From: a virus
Strand: one strand, 5' to 3'
Length of the DNA: 52,819 nucleotides
Virus record (IMG/VR): IMGVR_UViG_3300033984_000283
Span: 1-52,819 of that record
Shown: one piece after another, positions 44,354-52,819 of the stretch
How positions within the stretch are numbered: position 1 is the first letter of the stretch
Layout: each line of letters starts with the position of its first letter
Program-made: the position numbers and the translations under genes
The notes under the pieces: generated by a model
The model's database searches: none
The model's input: the letters and a program-made list of their open reading frames with translations, nothing else
Told to the model about the DNA's origin: nothing

Positions 44354-47300
44354 TTAACATTTTGTTCCATTCTTAGAACAAGGTTTTCCATCCCAAATAA
44401 TTTCCATACCGGTATACGGATTAGGGTAACAATTACAACATATGTCATCTTTAATTGCATCCCAATCACCAACATCAATTATTTGACGATACGTAAATCC
44501 TTCACCAGGACAATCCAACGGCATAATGACCTTATTACGTACAAATCTTAAATCTGAAAACGCATTAATTTTAACAATAAAAGCATTTTGATAAGTATTA
44601 TCATTACGAACTAGTTCTATCGCCTCAATAACGTTAGCATTAGTTATGAATGAACCTGTATTATTTTTATTAGTGTTCATAGTAAAAGTAGCAATTTCAA
44701 CTAAATCCATTTGACCCGGAAGATATAATTTAGCAGGATATGATTGACTTAAAATATTACCATTACTAAGAATAACAAAATCACCACTTAAAGACCCATT
44801 ACTATTTATTTTTAAATTTTTAAAAAAATAAGTGTTTAAAACTAACGACTCTTCAAGAATACCTTTATCCCCACTAGTTGTTGGTGGTATTGCTGTTGGT
44901 GCCGGTGTTGTCGCCGGAGGTGTTTGATTAGTATTATTCCCACTTGTTGGATTATAAACATTAATAGCGTTTTGAACATTATTTTCAATTGTTGTCACGT
45001 CAGTCGGGTTTAGAGTTGTATATTCTGTCTCCGGTGAAATACCGCTTTCACCATATAATATTAAAAATTTAGTAATATCTTTAGCACTAATACTATTAAT
45101 TTTACCAACTCTATCTTTATATCTTGAAATTAAAAAATCAATATTTTGACTCAAACTTTTAAATGTAATATAAGGAATATTTGAATCACTACAATAATAT
45201 TTTTTTGTTGTAAAGAATGTCTCCACGGATGGTCCCCAATCTTGTTTCAAATCAGTATTACTATAATTGAATGATTGAGATTGCAACAACCCACTTTGAG
45301 ACGAGCTTAAATACATTTTAGCAAAAACAGCATATCGTATTTTTTGGTCTGTTGTTTTTGTTGATATTATATCAACCACTTCTTTATATGTTGCACTAGT
45401 CGCATTTTTAGTGTCTGTCGCGATAAACTTAACATACTTATCATTTTTAACCTTACTTGGTGGACATTTTTGACTATTACTTTGAGTTGTACCATCTTGG
45501 TCAACACTATCACTAACTACAGCAGCGTTCTGAGTAATACTGTTAGTGGTTGTTGCCGAGAGTGCCGCCTTTTCTTTTTCCTGTTTATTTTTTTTATTTT
45601 CATCAATTATTGATTGTAATAATGTTGTTTTAAGAGATTGAATATAATTATCTAACTTGGGTAAAGATGCTGTTGGTTGTCTAATACCTTCAAATGTTGT
45701 ATCAAAATGTCCCGGTGTTATTGAGTGATTAACTTTTTGTATCATATATGGACCACTAAACATTGGGACGTGTCTTAAATTAAAATACATCGTTGGTTGT
45801 ATCATAGCATTACCCATCATACTAACAGTACAAGAATAACTTCTATTTTTATATAAATTATATAATGAAGTATTCTGAGTTGCCCCTCCTCTATTATTTG
45901 ATTGATTCGCCATTTGATTTAATACCTCTAATGATTCCGCAGTCGCTAACCCCGGATTTTGACTAATATTAAACCCGTGAAATATTGATTGATTTTGTGG
46001 TCCAAAATCTACATTAAACCCAACAACCTTATTTGATTTATCCCAATCATTTTTACCTATTTGATTTTCAACCAATGGATTATCAACACGTCTCAAATCA
46101 AACGCATCATTTCTATAACGGTAATCAACATTCTCTTTTAAGTCTAATTGTTCACTTGGTTTTCCGGCGTAAAAACAAACCATCTTAGCAGATGAATTTC
46201 GATAATCAACATTCATAAATGTCCCAAATAAAGTGTTTGCAAACTCTAAAGTCCCTTCAGGTTTTGGTTTTGGATTCTTAACCGCATCTTGGACATTATA
46301 AAAATTAACATATGACGGTATATTCATAACTACAAAATTATTTCTAACTAAAATAGTTTGAATATACGTTAACATTGTTGAAGCAACATTAATTTCTTTT
46401 AAATCATCTTTTAATTTTTGAACATCCACTAAAACTAAATTACCAACATCTCTACTCGCTCTATCTAATAGTAAGACATCTTCAAATAATGTTTTTTCTT
46501 TAAAGTCAGTCCCGGAAATCCATTTATCGTTTGTTGCTTTAAATGATTCCCATAATTCAAGTTTAGTTTGTTTACTTTCTAACACCGTTTCAGGTTTAGT
46601 TTGTGGTGTAAAATTAACGTTTGGTAATGATTTTTGTAATTTAATCATAAGATTATTGATAATTCTATTGTTAAACAAATCTAAATTATCTAAATAATCA
46701 TTCATTAATTTAACAAACTTTTCGTAATTTAAAGTATTATCTTTTAATTTCTGAGTAGCATATATTTTAATAATAGGTGCCAATTTTTCAATGTTATACA
46801 CATCAAAGGCGACATTACAATCTATAAAGAAATCAGTAATATATGAACCACCATCTTTATACGTTAATTGAGGTATTTCAGAAAAACCAACGTATGTCTC
46901 CAAAGCCGCCCATTCTAACGGATAAGTCGTAATTGAATTATTTAATGTTCTTCCCGTAGGTAACGAATTTGGTGTCATATAGTTATAATAATCCCACGTA
47001 ACCGGAGTTTCAATTCTATGGTTACTTGAGAACGTATAAAACAATTGTTTGTTAAACGAAGATGGGTTACCTAATTTAAAATAAACATCGTAGTTTAAAA
47101 ATTGATTAATTATATTTGAAATATTTGATAACTGTTTATTTTGAATATTTTCCACCCATTCCACATTATTTGTTGCCGTATTTGGAATTTTCATCATATT
47201 CCTCATTAATGATTGGAAATTTTTAAAAGATTTTTGTGTTTCAGTATCTGTTGAGTTTATATCTGTCTCATAATCGTAGATAGATATTGAGAAATTTAAA

Positions 47301-50300
47301 AACTCTGTTTCAAAGTTATCTAAAGCGTCTCTATCAAAAACTGAAAAAATTTCACTAATTTTTGTATAGTCCTGACTTAACCCATTTATGGAGAAATTTT
47401 CTTGAGCTTCTTGACCTGAAAAGATTTGTTTTAGGTAGTGAATAGGTTCCGGTTTTATTACTTTAGTATTATCAAAATATCCATAATTAGGTGAACCCCA
47501 AAATAATCTAGCAGAACCATTGTACATCGCAGTATTACCGGTAACTTGATAAACTAAATTATCTGATGTGTCAAAACACTCATTTTTAGTTTGGTTAATT
47601 AATCCCCCATGAGATGGTAGAATATAGATATATTGTCCATAATCAGCAACAATAGATACAGACCAAGGGATTACCGAAATAGTTTGACTATTACCTGTTG
47701 TAGTCCCTGTTACATTATTTATAACCGCCTCAGGAACATAATTTAACAATATACCTTCACTAAACCCATTTTGAATATCAGAACTAGTATAACCTGTATA
47801 AACATTATATCCTTGATAAAAAACATTAAAATCGTTAATTAATTTAGGATAAAATCCTGTGTTAATTATTGTTTGAACGTTAGTTGCCCCCATTGGAATT
47901 GAGAATGTTGGAATTATGTTTGTTGTTTCCAACACCATTGTCGTCGCAGAAACTTGTCCCGGAATAGTAAAATTATAAACTGTTGAGGCACTATTATTAA
48001 CCGGGTCATAATTTTTAACCGCGTCAAACTTTTTCCAACAATTATCTAAAATATCAACATTAGTATTAACATATTTTTTATAACGATGCCAAATTGAACC
48101 TATTTTTAATATCCAAGCATATGGGACTTTATGAAGAGCCGCATATTTTTTCATAGACGCGAATATATAGTCTAAATTCTCATCAGAATAATTTGTATCA
48201 TTACCTGTGTATGTTTTATATTTTTCCCTTAGTGTCGATAAAGGTAAGCTATTAATAAACAAATAGGCGGAACTAATATATGGGTTTGCATCTTGATTAA
48301 TAGAATTCACCACACCCTCTTGAATTGAGTTTATAAAATATGGTGTATTAAAAATTGATGTAGTTTGATAACTACTAACAAGTCCACTATAATTTAAATA
48401 TTTGACATCCCCTTCAGTTGGTAATTGATTAGTATATGTTCTAGTACTATAAAAATTCCTCAAATCATCGTCAACAATTGTTGGCATTACAACATTTTTA
48501 TAAACAAAATTTGTTATTGGTTTTTTAACATCTTCAGATTGGATATCACTGAAATTTGAAATAACTTTTTTATTGGGGTTATAAATTAACGTTTTTGTTG
48601 TATTAAACGCTAACGTTTCATCTGTAGAAACACCATTCGCCAAATTACCTTTTACCCAAGTCTTATCTGTAAACGGATAAGTGTCAGTAAAGTCATACTT
48701 ATTTGATGTTGTAGAAGTCGCAACATAATCAACAATATCTTTTTCATTACTTAACGAAACTAATGGTTGTGATTTTGAATCATTTATTTCATCAGATGTT
48801 TTAAACTCAAAAGACGCGTTTTCAACAGTATTTTTTATATACCCCGTGTTGAAAATACCTCGTATGTAGTTTTGCCAACTAACCGAAACACCCTCATTTG
48901 ATATATGTTTTAACACACTTTGAAAATTAGATGAGTTAAGATTATACTCTTTTAAAGTTTTAATTAATTCAACATCACTATTATCTGAAACACTCTTTGA
49001 TATATTTATATTTTCTCCTTCACCAATAACGTTAGCAATTTTATCCGCCTCAGATGTTGAAACATTAGTTCTATCTAATTTGGAATAATGTGAGGTCAAC
49101 AATACTCTTTCATATATTTCATAAATAAATTTACTAATAACTTTATTTTGATACACCTCATTACTGATAGGAAATTCAATCGCACCTAATGAAACTCTAT
49201 TCGTGTCTTTTGTGTCATTAGAAGTTTTAGCTGGTGGTTGTGGTGGTGGTGTTTTTTGAGTCAAACCCTTAATGAATTCTTCAACAAATTCTATTTCCGG
49301 CCAAACATCATATAGGTAACCTTTAGTTTCACCAACAATATCACTATCCCCCGGATATCTTAACTCATACTTTTCCTGACCATTTTCCCCTGTCGTTTCT
49401 TTAATAACTTGAGGCCAAGGATATACCGGTTGATTTTTATCGTCCCCCGAACTTTTATTATCCGCACTAGCGTTTGCAATTTGTTTGTCAAAAATAACAC
49501 CTTTTCTAATTTTAGAATCTCTTTGCTCCCAAGCTTTTGTGTGAACATCATCCATTAAACGTAAAAACGCCTCTCCATTAGCAAAAACAACCGCTAACAC
49601 ATTTCTAATTGTTGGTACAAACCCGATACCATTGTCTTTATTCTCCAATAACTCAGCAAGAGCTTTTGTTAACTCGTCTTCAACTAATCCTCTGTTAGTT
49701 GTTAAAAGAGTATTCATTTTATCTGTTAAATCGATAAACGAACCCTTTCCTTCAAACACAAAATAGTTTTGAACAACTTCTTTTGCACCATTTTTAAGGG
49801 TTATTTCAGTATTATTAAAAAGATTTGTGGTCGCCAACTCTGCTTGGAATTTTGTTAAATCTTCTGGTGTTGGTTGACTATTTTTTTTCTGTAATTTATA
49901 TGTTTCAGTTAAATTAATATCATTAGGGTTAATATCTATTGTAAAAACACCCTTTGTTTCGTATTTAACACTATTTGGAATAGAACATTTCGTAACTTTC
50001 CCGTTGATTGTATAACTACCTTTACCATTGACATTACCACAAGTAACATTTTCATTAAGTAATGTATTATACTTCCCAATTAACCCTTTTAGTTTTGAAA
50101 TCGCGTCACTTTTCTTTTGAGGGTCTAAATTTTTCTTGAAGGTGTAAACCTTTGTGTCTAATTTATTTAAAATATAGTAATTCTCAGTATCCATAAATTC
50201 ATTAAACCACGAAGTTTTTACCGTATAAAACACTTCTTTTTGATAGTCCCTCAATTGGGTTCCATAAGTGTCTAAATTAGTTAATGGGTCTAAGTTTTGT

Positions 50301-51277
50301 TTTGTAAATGAATCAAGAACATTCTTAATGAAGTTTTCTATTCTATCCTTCATCTGCATTAATGTGATTTCAGGAAAATCATTAGGTATTAACCCTTTTG
50401 ACTTATACTCACTATACATTTCAACTATTTTCTGATAACCTCGTTCAACAACAACATTATCTGTTTTAGTTGTTGTAGATGGACCACCACTAGTTCTAGT
50501 AATATTAAATCTTGATTGATACATATGTGGTGTTGCTAAAAGAGCACCCATAGTAACATCACTTAAAACAGTATATTTGTATGTGTAAAACTTCAAAGCA
50601 ATTGTAAAATTAGCCGTATTAGAATCATATGTTGTTGTGAAATTTTGTAACATTAACCCTAATCTAACCGCTTTACCAAAATACCCTTTAATTGTTAAAT
50701 GAAATAATGGATATGGTAAATTAAAAAATGCCGCATATGGTGAGTTATCACCAGCTTCAAACAAAGCACGTCCTTTCACATCAACTAAAGTAATATCAAT
50801 TGTTGGTAAGAAATCTAACCCTTGTCTAATATTAATCGAAGTGATTCCTAACAAACCATTATCTACCGCTCCGGGTTTACCCCCTGAACTAATTGTTTGT
50901 TTAAGATAAAAATCATCACTGTTATTTGGGTTTGTAATACTTTGGAAAGTTGGTTGGTTAACACCTTCTCCTCTTATCGCACCTTTACCTGTTATTTCAT
51001 CAGTATATGAATTATCTAAATATGGTTTATCACCCGGTTTTAAAAAATTAATTTTAGCGATTGATACTGTTCTAATAGAATCATTATTTGCGGTACCAAG
51101 AGCTAATTTAGTTCTCGGTAAAACACTACACTCAAGATTGGCATACATTACTAAATCTTCTTGCTTTACAAATCTATCTTTTACTTTATTATCACTATCA
51201 ACAACCTTGTTTGGGTCAATAATTGTAATATTGTTATAGTCGAATTCGACTAATATATTTTCGGGTTTACCTACCAT
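44354..51277 (-). CDS. Giant baseplate hub-like protein (2307 aa)
   Basis: A 2307-residue protein. Residues about 155-245 (PTIDITLVDVKGRALFEAGD, then LFHLTIKGYFGKAVRL) fit a gp27/gpD-type hub domain. So does a later block near 1834-1862 (VPMFSGPYMIQKVNHSITPG, then TTFEGIR). Between them lie about 1500 residues of mixed alpha/beta sequence with no recognised motif, including a Pro-rich linker (PPPQPPAKTSN). The C-terminus is Cys-rich (DDICCNCYPNPYTG). The size is several times that of T4 gp27, so the central part is probably a large insertion or fusion. It overlaps the gp53-like gene by 11 bases, which supports a baseplate role. Confidence 0.65.
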   Translation of the reverse strand: MVGKPENILVEFDYNNITIIDPNKVVDSDNKVKDRFVKQEDLVMYANLECSVLPRTKLALGTANNDSIRTVSIAKINFLKPGDKPYLDNSYTDEITGKGAIRGEGVNQPTFQSITNPNNSDDFYLKQTISSGGKPGAVDNGLLGITSINIRQGLDFLPTIDITLVDVKGRALFEAGDNSPYAAFFNLPYPLFHLTIKGYFGKAVRLGLMLQNFTTTYDSNTANFTIALKFYTYKYTVLSDVTMGALLATPHMYQSRFNITRTSGGPSTTTKTDNVVVERGYQKIVEMYSEYKSKGLIPNDFPEITLMQMKDRIENFIKNVLDSFTKQNLDPLTNLDTYGTQLRDYQKEVFYTVKTSWFNEFMDTENYYILNKLDTKVYTFKKNLDPQKKSDAISKLKGLIGKYNTLLNENVTCGNVNGKGSYTINGKVTKCSIPNSVKYETKGVFTIDINPNDINLTETYKLQKKNSQPTPEDLTKFQAELATTNLFNNTEITLKNGAKEVVQNYFVFEGKGSFIDLTDKMNTLLTTNRGLVEDELTKALAELLENKDNGIGFVPTIRNVLAVVFANGEAFLRLMDDVHTKAWEQRDSKIRKGVIFDKQIANASADNKSSGDDKNQPVYPWPQVIKETTGENGQEKYELRYPGDSDIVGETKGYLYDVWPEIEFVEEFIKGLTQKTPPPQPPAKTSNDTKDTNRVSLGAIEFPISNEVYQNKVISKFIYEIYERVLLTSHYSKLDRTNVSTSEADKIANVIGEGENINISKSVSDNSDVELIKTLKEYNLNSSNFQSVLKHISNEGVSVSWQNYIRGIFNTGYIKNTVENASFEFKTSDEINDSKSQPLVSLSNEKDIVDYVATSTTSNKYDFTDTYPFTDKTWVKGNLANGVSTDETLAFNTTKTLIYNPNKKVISNFSDIQSEDVKKPITNFVYKNVVMPTIVDDDLRNFYSTRTYTNQLPTEGDVKYLNYSGLVSSYQTTSIFNTPYFINSIQEGVVNSINQDANPYISSAYLFINSLPLSTLREKYKTYTGNDTNYSDENLDYIFASMKKYAALHKVPYAWILKIGSIWHRYKKYVNTNVDILDNCWKKFDAVKNYDPVNNSASTVYNFTIPGQVSATTMVLETTNIIPTFSIPMGATNVQTIINTGFYPKLINDFNVFYQGYNVYTGYTSSDIQNGFSEGILLNYVPEAVINNVTGTTTGNSQTISVIPWSVSIVADYGQYIYILPSHGGLINQTKNECFDTSDNLVYQVTGNTAMYNGSARLFWGSPNYGYFDNTKVIKPEPIHYLKQIFSGQEAQENFSINGLSQDYTKISEIFSVFDRDALDNFETEFLNFSISIYDYETDINSTDTETQKSFKNFQSLMRNMMKIPNTATNNVEWVENIQNKQLSNISNIINQFLNYDVYFKLGNPSSFNKQLFYTFSSNHRIETPVTWDYYNYMTPNSLPTGRTLNNSITTYPLEWAALETYVGFSEIPQLTYKDGGSYITDFFIDCNVAFDVYNIEKLAPIIKIYATQKLKDNTLNYEKFVKLMNDYLDNLDLFNNRIINNLMIKLQKSLPNVNFTPQTKPETVLESKQTKLELWESFKATNDKWISGTDFKEKTLFEDVLLLDRASRDVGNLVLVDVQKLKDDLKEINVASTMLTYIQTILVRNNFVVMNIPSYVNFYNVQDAVKNPKPKPEGTLEFANTLFGTFMNVDYRNSSAKMVCFYAGKPSEQLDLKENVDYRYRNDAFDLRRVDNPLVENQIGKNDWDKSNKVVGFNVDFGPQNQSIFHGFNISQNPGLATAESLEVLNQMANQSNNRGGATQNTSLYNLYKNRSYSCTVSMMGNAMIQPTMYFNLRHVPMFSGPYMIQKVNHSITPGHFDTTFEGIRQPTASLPKLDNYIQSLKTTLLQSIIDENKKNKQEKEKAALSATTTNSITQNAAVVSDSVDQDGTTQSNSQKCPPSKVKNDKYVKFIATDTKNATSATYKEVVDIISTKTTDQKIRYAVFAKMYLSSSQSGLLQSQSFNYSNTDLKQDWGPSVETFFTTKKYYCSDSNIPYITFKSLSQNIDFLISRYKDRVGKINSISAKDITKFLILYGESGISPETEYTTLNPTDVTTIENNVQNAINVYNPTSGNNTNQTPPATTPAPTAIPPTTSGDKGILEESLVLNTYFFKNLKINSNGSLSGDFVILSNGNILSQSYPAKLYLPGQMDLVEIATFTMNTNKNNTGSFITNANVIEAIELVRNDNTYQNAFIVKINAFSDLRFVRNKVIMPLDCPGEGFTYRQIIDVGDWDAIKDDICCNCYPNPYTGMEIIWDGKPCSKNGTKC

Positions 51278-51593
51278 AATAATAGAAATGATTGTCTAAT
51301 TGAGATTTATATTCTTGTAAAGATGATACTAAAGGAAATGGAATTGTCAATATAGCAGCATCCGGGATAGCCCACTCATTTCCCCCAAAAATTGGGTTTG
51401 CGGCTAAAATTAACCACCCAAATGTTGGTGTACCATAATATTGTTGAGATATTTTATCCAATCTAGATTGACCTATCTTATAAATTACTCTTTTATCTGA
51501 TGATTTACTTGAAATGGAGATGTATGGGACAACACTCTGTTCACCATTTATTAAAAATTCATTATACCTATTATAATTTTGTCTATTAGTCAT
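51267..51593 (-). CDS. Baseplate wedge protein with a LysM-like domain (gp53-like)
   Basis: A 108-residue protein. Residues about 34-66 (VIYKIGQSRLDKISQQYYG, then TFGWLILAANP) fit the LysM-like fold of T4 gp53, in which W-x-x-[IL]-x-x-x-N-P is typical. The C-terminus (PFPLVSSLQEYKSQLDNHF) is helical. In contractile tails such proteins link wedge and hub. Its 3' end overlaps the hub-like gene by 11 bases and it starts two bases after the gene open at the right edge. Confidence 0.8.
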   Translation of the reverse strand: MTNRQNYNRYNEFLINGEQSVVPYISISSKSSDKRVIYKIGQSRLDKISQQYYGTPTFGWLILAANPIFGGNEWAIPDAAILTIPFPLVSSLQEYKSQLDNHFYYYGR

Positions 51594-51595
51594 TT

Positions 51596-52819
51596 TTAAT
51601 TAAATTGAGTTTTATCCGTCCAAATTGTTTTATCACCTGTATTATCACCTTTATACAATAATATTAAATTATTAGTTTGTTCATCATTTGTTGGTGAAGG
51701 TTCTGTAGTATACGTAAACTTACGTACTTTTCCCTTATTATAAATGTTATCTTTAGTCCACCCAATATAGTCAGGCGATTTTTTAAGAGATTTAATATTT
51801 TTTTCTTCAAAATCTAATTCTTCAATTACACTATCTCTAAATTTATCAACAATTTTGTTAAAATTTTTAGATAAGTCATCATAAGTATTATCCAACTCAT
51901 TTGTAATAATTGCAGATTTAAATGTGTTGAAATTACTTCTATTATTGAATACTTGAGCCATAACCATAAAAAATCTTTTATCAGTTAAATCATCAAACAC
52001 CGCCGAAGTAAATCCTCCCGGTTCAGTATATCCATTACTAATTATATTAAAATCTACACTACTTAAAGTTTCATTATATTTATTCATTCTAGTCGCAACC
52101 AAATCATAATCAAATATCATTTCTTGGAATGTGTCCACACTCTCTTGAGTATCACCTCTGTCAACTTCTTCAGTTGCGGTAATTGTATAAATTTTTGCTT
52201 TACTATCTATCAACACACCATCAGATAATGTTGTCACATAATTAATTTTTCTAAAAACTTGTACCATACCCTGTTCTTGTTCAACAATCTTATTACTAAT
52301 TTCCTCAATCCCGTTACTGAAATCCGTCTGCATTGCTTTAATGTAATTTGTTAAATTAGTTGTAACACTCCTAACCGCTGTTGTGTCAGTAAACACACTA
52401 TTTAAACCAACAATAATAAAATTAGTGCCACTTGATATATCATTTAATAATGCCGAAAATAAATCAATCACTCTTTGTTCATAAACTGACTTACCATAGA
52501 TTGTAACTAATTGACTTGATGTTCCCATATTAAATTCACCACCTGTATATTGTCTTTCTTGAGTCATTAATTGCCAAACACCACCATTATATGATTTAAT
52601 TGTCGATTCTGATTGATTCACTAGATTTACAATATATTCTTTACTAACATCCAATAAACTATCCATAATTTTCATATAAGTGATATCACCTGTTTGACCA
52701 CTAGCACCATTAACAGTTGTTTGAATTTGTCCAATAGTTTCTCCCGCAGAATTTGTTTGTTGATTATCAACTTGAGTTTGCGTAGGTTGTTCATCAATTA
52801 AATCTTGGAAATATTGTTT
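51596..52819 (-). CDS. Unknown baseplate-region protein, 5' end outside the window
   Basis: The frame stays open to the right edge: before the first internal ATG at 52675 there are 48 more codons without a stop. The visible 407 residues start with a Gln/Thr-rich stretch (QPTQTQVDNQQTN, then SGQTGDITY). A helical region follows (about 49-170, with LLDVSKEYIVNLVNQ and NGIEEISNKIVEQEQG). The C-terminal part is charged and ends near the stop in TIWTDKTQFN. No motif is recognised. It lies two bases upstream of the gp53-like gene, so a baseplate or tail role is likely. Confidence 0.7.
   Translation of the reverse strand, partial: KQYFQDLIDEQPTQTQVDNQQTNSAGETIGQIQTTVNGASGQTGDITYMKIMDSLLDVSKEYIVNLVNQSESTIKSYNGGVWQLMTQERQYTGGEFNMGTSSQLVTIYGKSVYEQRVIDLFSALLNDISSGTNFIIVGLNSVFTDTTAVRSVTTNLTNYIKAMQTDFSNGIEEISNKIVEQEQGMVQVFRKINYVTTLSDGVLIDSKAKIYTITATEEVDRGDTQESVDTFQEMIFDYDLVATRMNKYNETLSSVDFNIISNGYTEPGGFTSAVFDDLTDKRFFMVMAQVFNNRSNFNTFKSAIITNELDNTYDDLSKNFNKIVDKFRDSVIEELDFEEKNIKSLKKSPDYIGWTKDNIYNKGKVRKFTYTTEPSPTNDEQTNNLILLYKGDNTGDKTIWTDKTQFN

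Noticed and set aside
1-52819. Prophage or lysogeny genes, tRNAs, insertion sequences, diversity-generating retroelement
   Set aside because: No integrase, repressor, reverse transcriptase, transposase or clover-leaf RNA was seen; I read intergenic gaps only by eye.

Overview
The window is a dense, visibly AT-rich stretch of a T4-like myovirus genome (contractile tail, T4-type replisome) whose host is most likely a member of the Bacteroidota. The T4-like character comes from recognisable gp6-, gp25- and gp53-like baseplate proteins and a hub-like protein. It also has UvsX-, gp41-, gp32-, gp61- and RNase H-like replication proteins and a class Ia ribonucleotide reductase. The Bacteroidota assignment rests on a textbook host-type promoter (TTTG, 19 bases, TATCTTTG) in front of the primase gene, on SprB repeats (a domain known from Flavobacterium gliding adhesins) in virion proteins, and on the general lack of Shine-Dalgarno sequences. 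No integrase, tRNA, CRISPR array or insertion sequence was seen. No gene-free stretch exceeds about 100 bases.

Layout. (1) Positions 1-2110, minus strand: primase, PD-(D/E)XK nuclease, a zinc-ribbon protein and the start of another gene, all apparently read from the promoter at 2115-2145. (2) Positions 2198-14496, mostly plus strand: adhesin or fibre-like virion genes with Thr-Pro linkers, Cys-rich modules and SprB-like repeats, ending with a tail-fibre-like protein and a RuvC-like nuclease. One small gene (6932-7114) lies on the opposite strand inside this block. (3) A strong bidirectional terminator at 14499-14527 separates this block from the next. (4) Positions 31656 down to 14533, minus strand: seven tightly packed genes for very large baseplate or tail proteins. 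They include an 1884-residue protein with a cluster of membrane helices, a PKD-like protein, a protein with a tail-protein-I-like segment and a 1190-residue SprB/Thr-Pro protein. (5) Positions 34984 down to 31725, minus strand: gp25-like and gp6-like baseplate wedge genes, then a membrane-anchored alpha/beta hydrolase.

(6) Positions 43327 down to 35082, minus strand: a replication and nucleotide cassette (gp32-like ssDNA-binding protein, UvsX, an unknown inverted repeat, RNase H/FEN, an unknown 150-residue protein, replicative helicase, NrdB, NrdA). It starts at a TTGACA/TATACT promoter and ends at a UUCG-loop terminator. (7) Positions 44308 down to 43426: two small unknown proteins with their own terminator. 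(8) Positions 52819 down to 44354: a gene open at the window edge, a gp53/LysM-like protein and a 2307-residue hub-like protein.

How the parts work together. The minus-strand tail blocks build the baseplate and hub. The plus-strand block and the 1190-residue protein probably form the host-recognition fibres. The replication cassette supplies recombination-dependent replication and dNTPs. The most unusual features are the SprB-type adhesin domains on virion proteins, the membrane-helix cluster inside a baseplate-operon protein, the membrane-anchored esterase-like enzyme beside gp6, and a TATTTATA motif that recurs just upstream of many gene starts.
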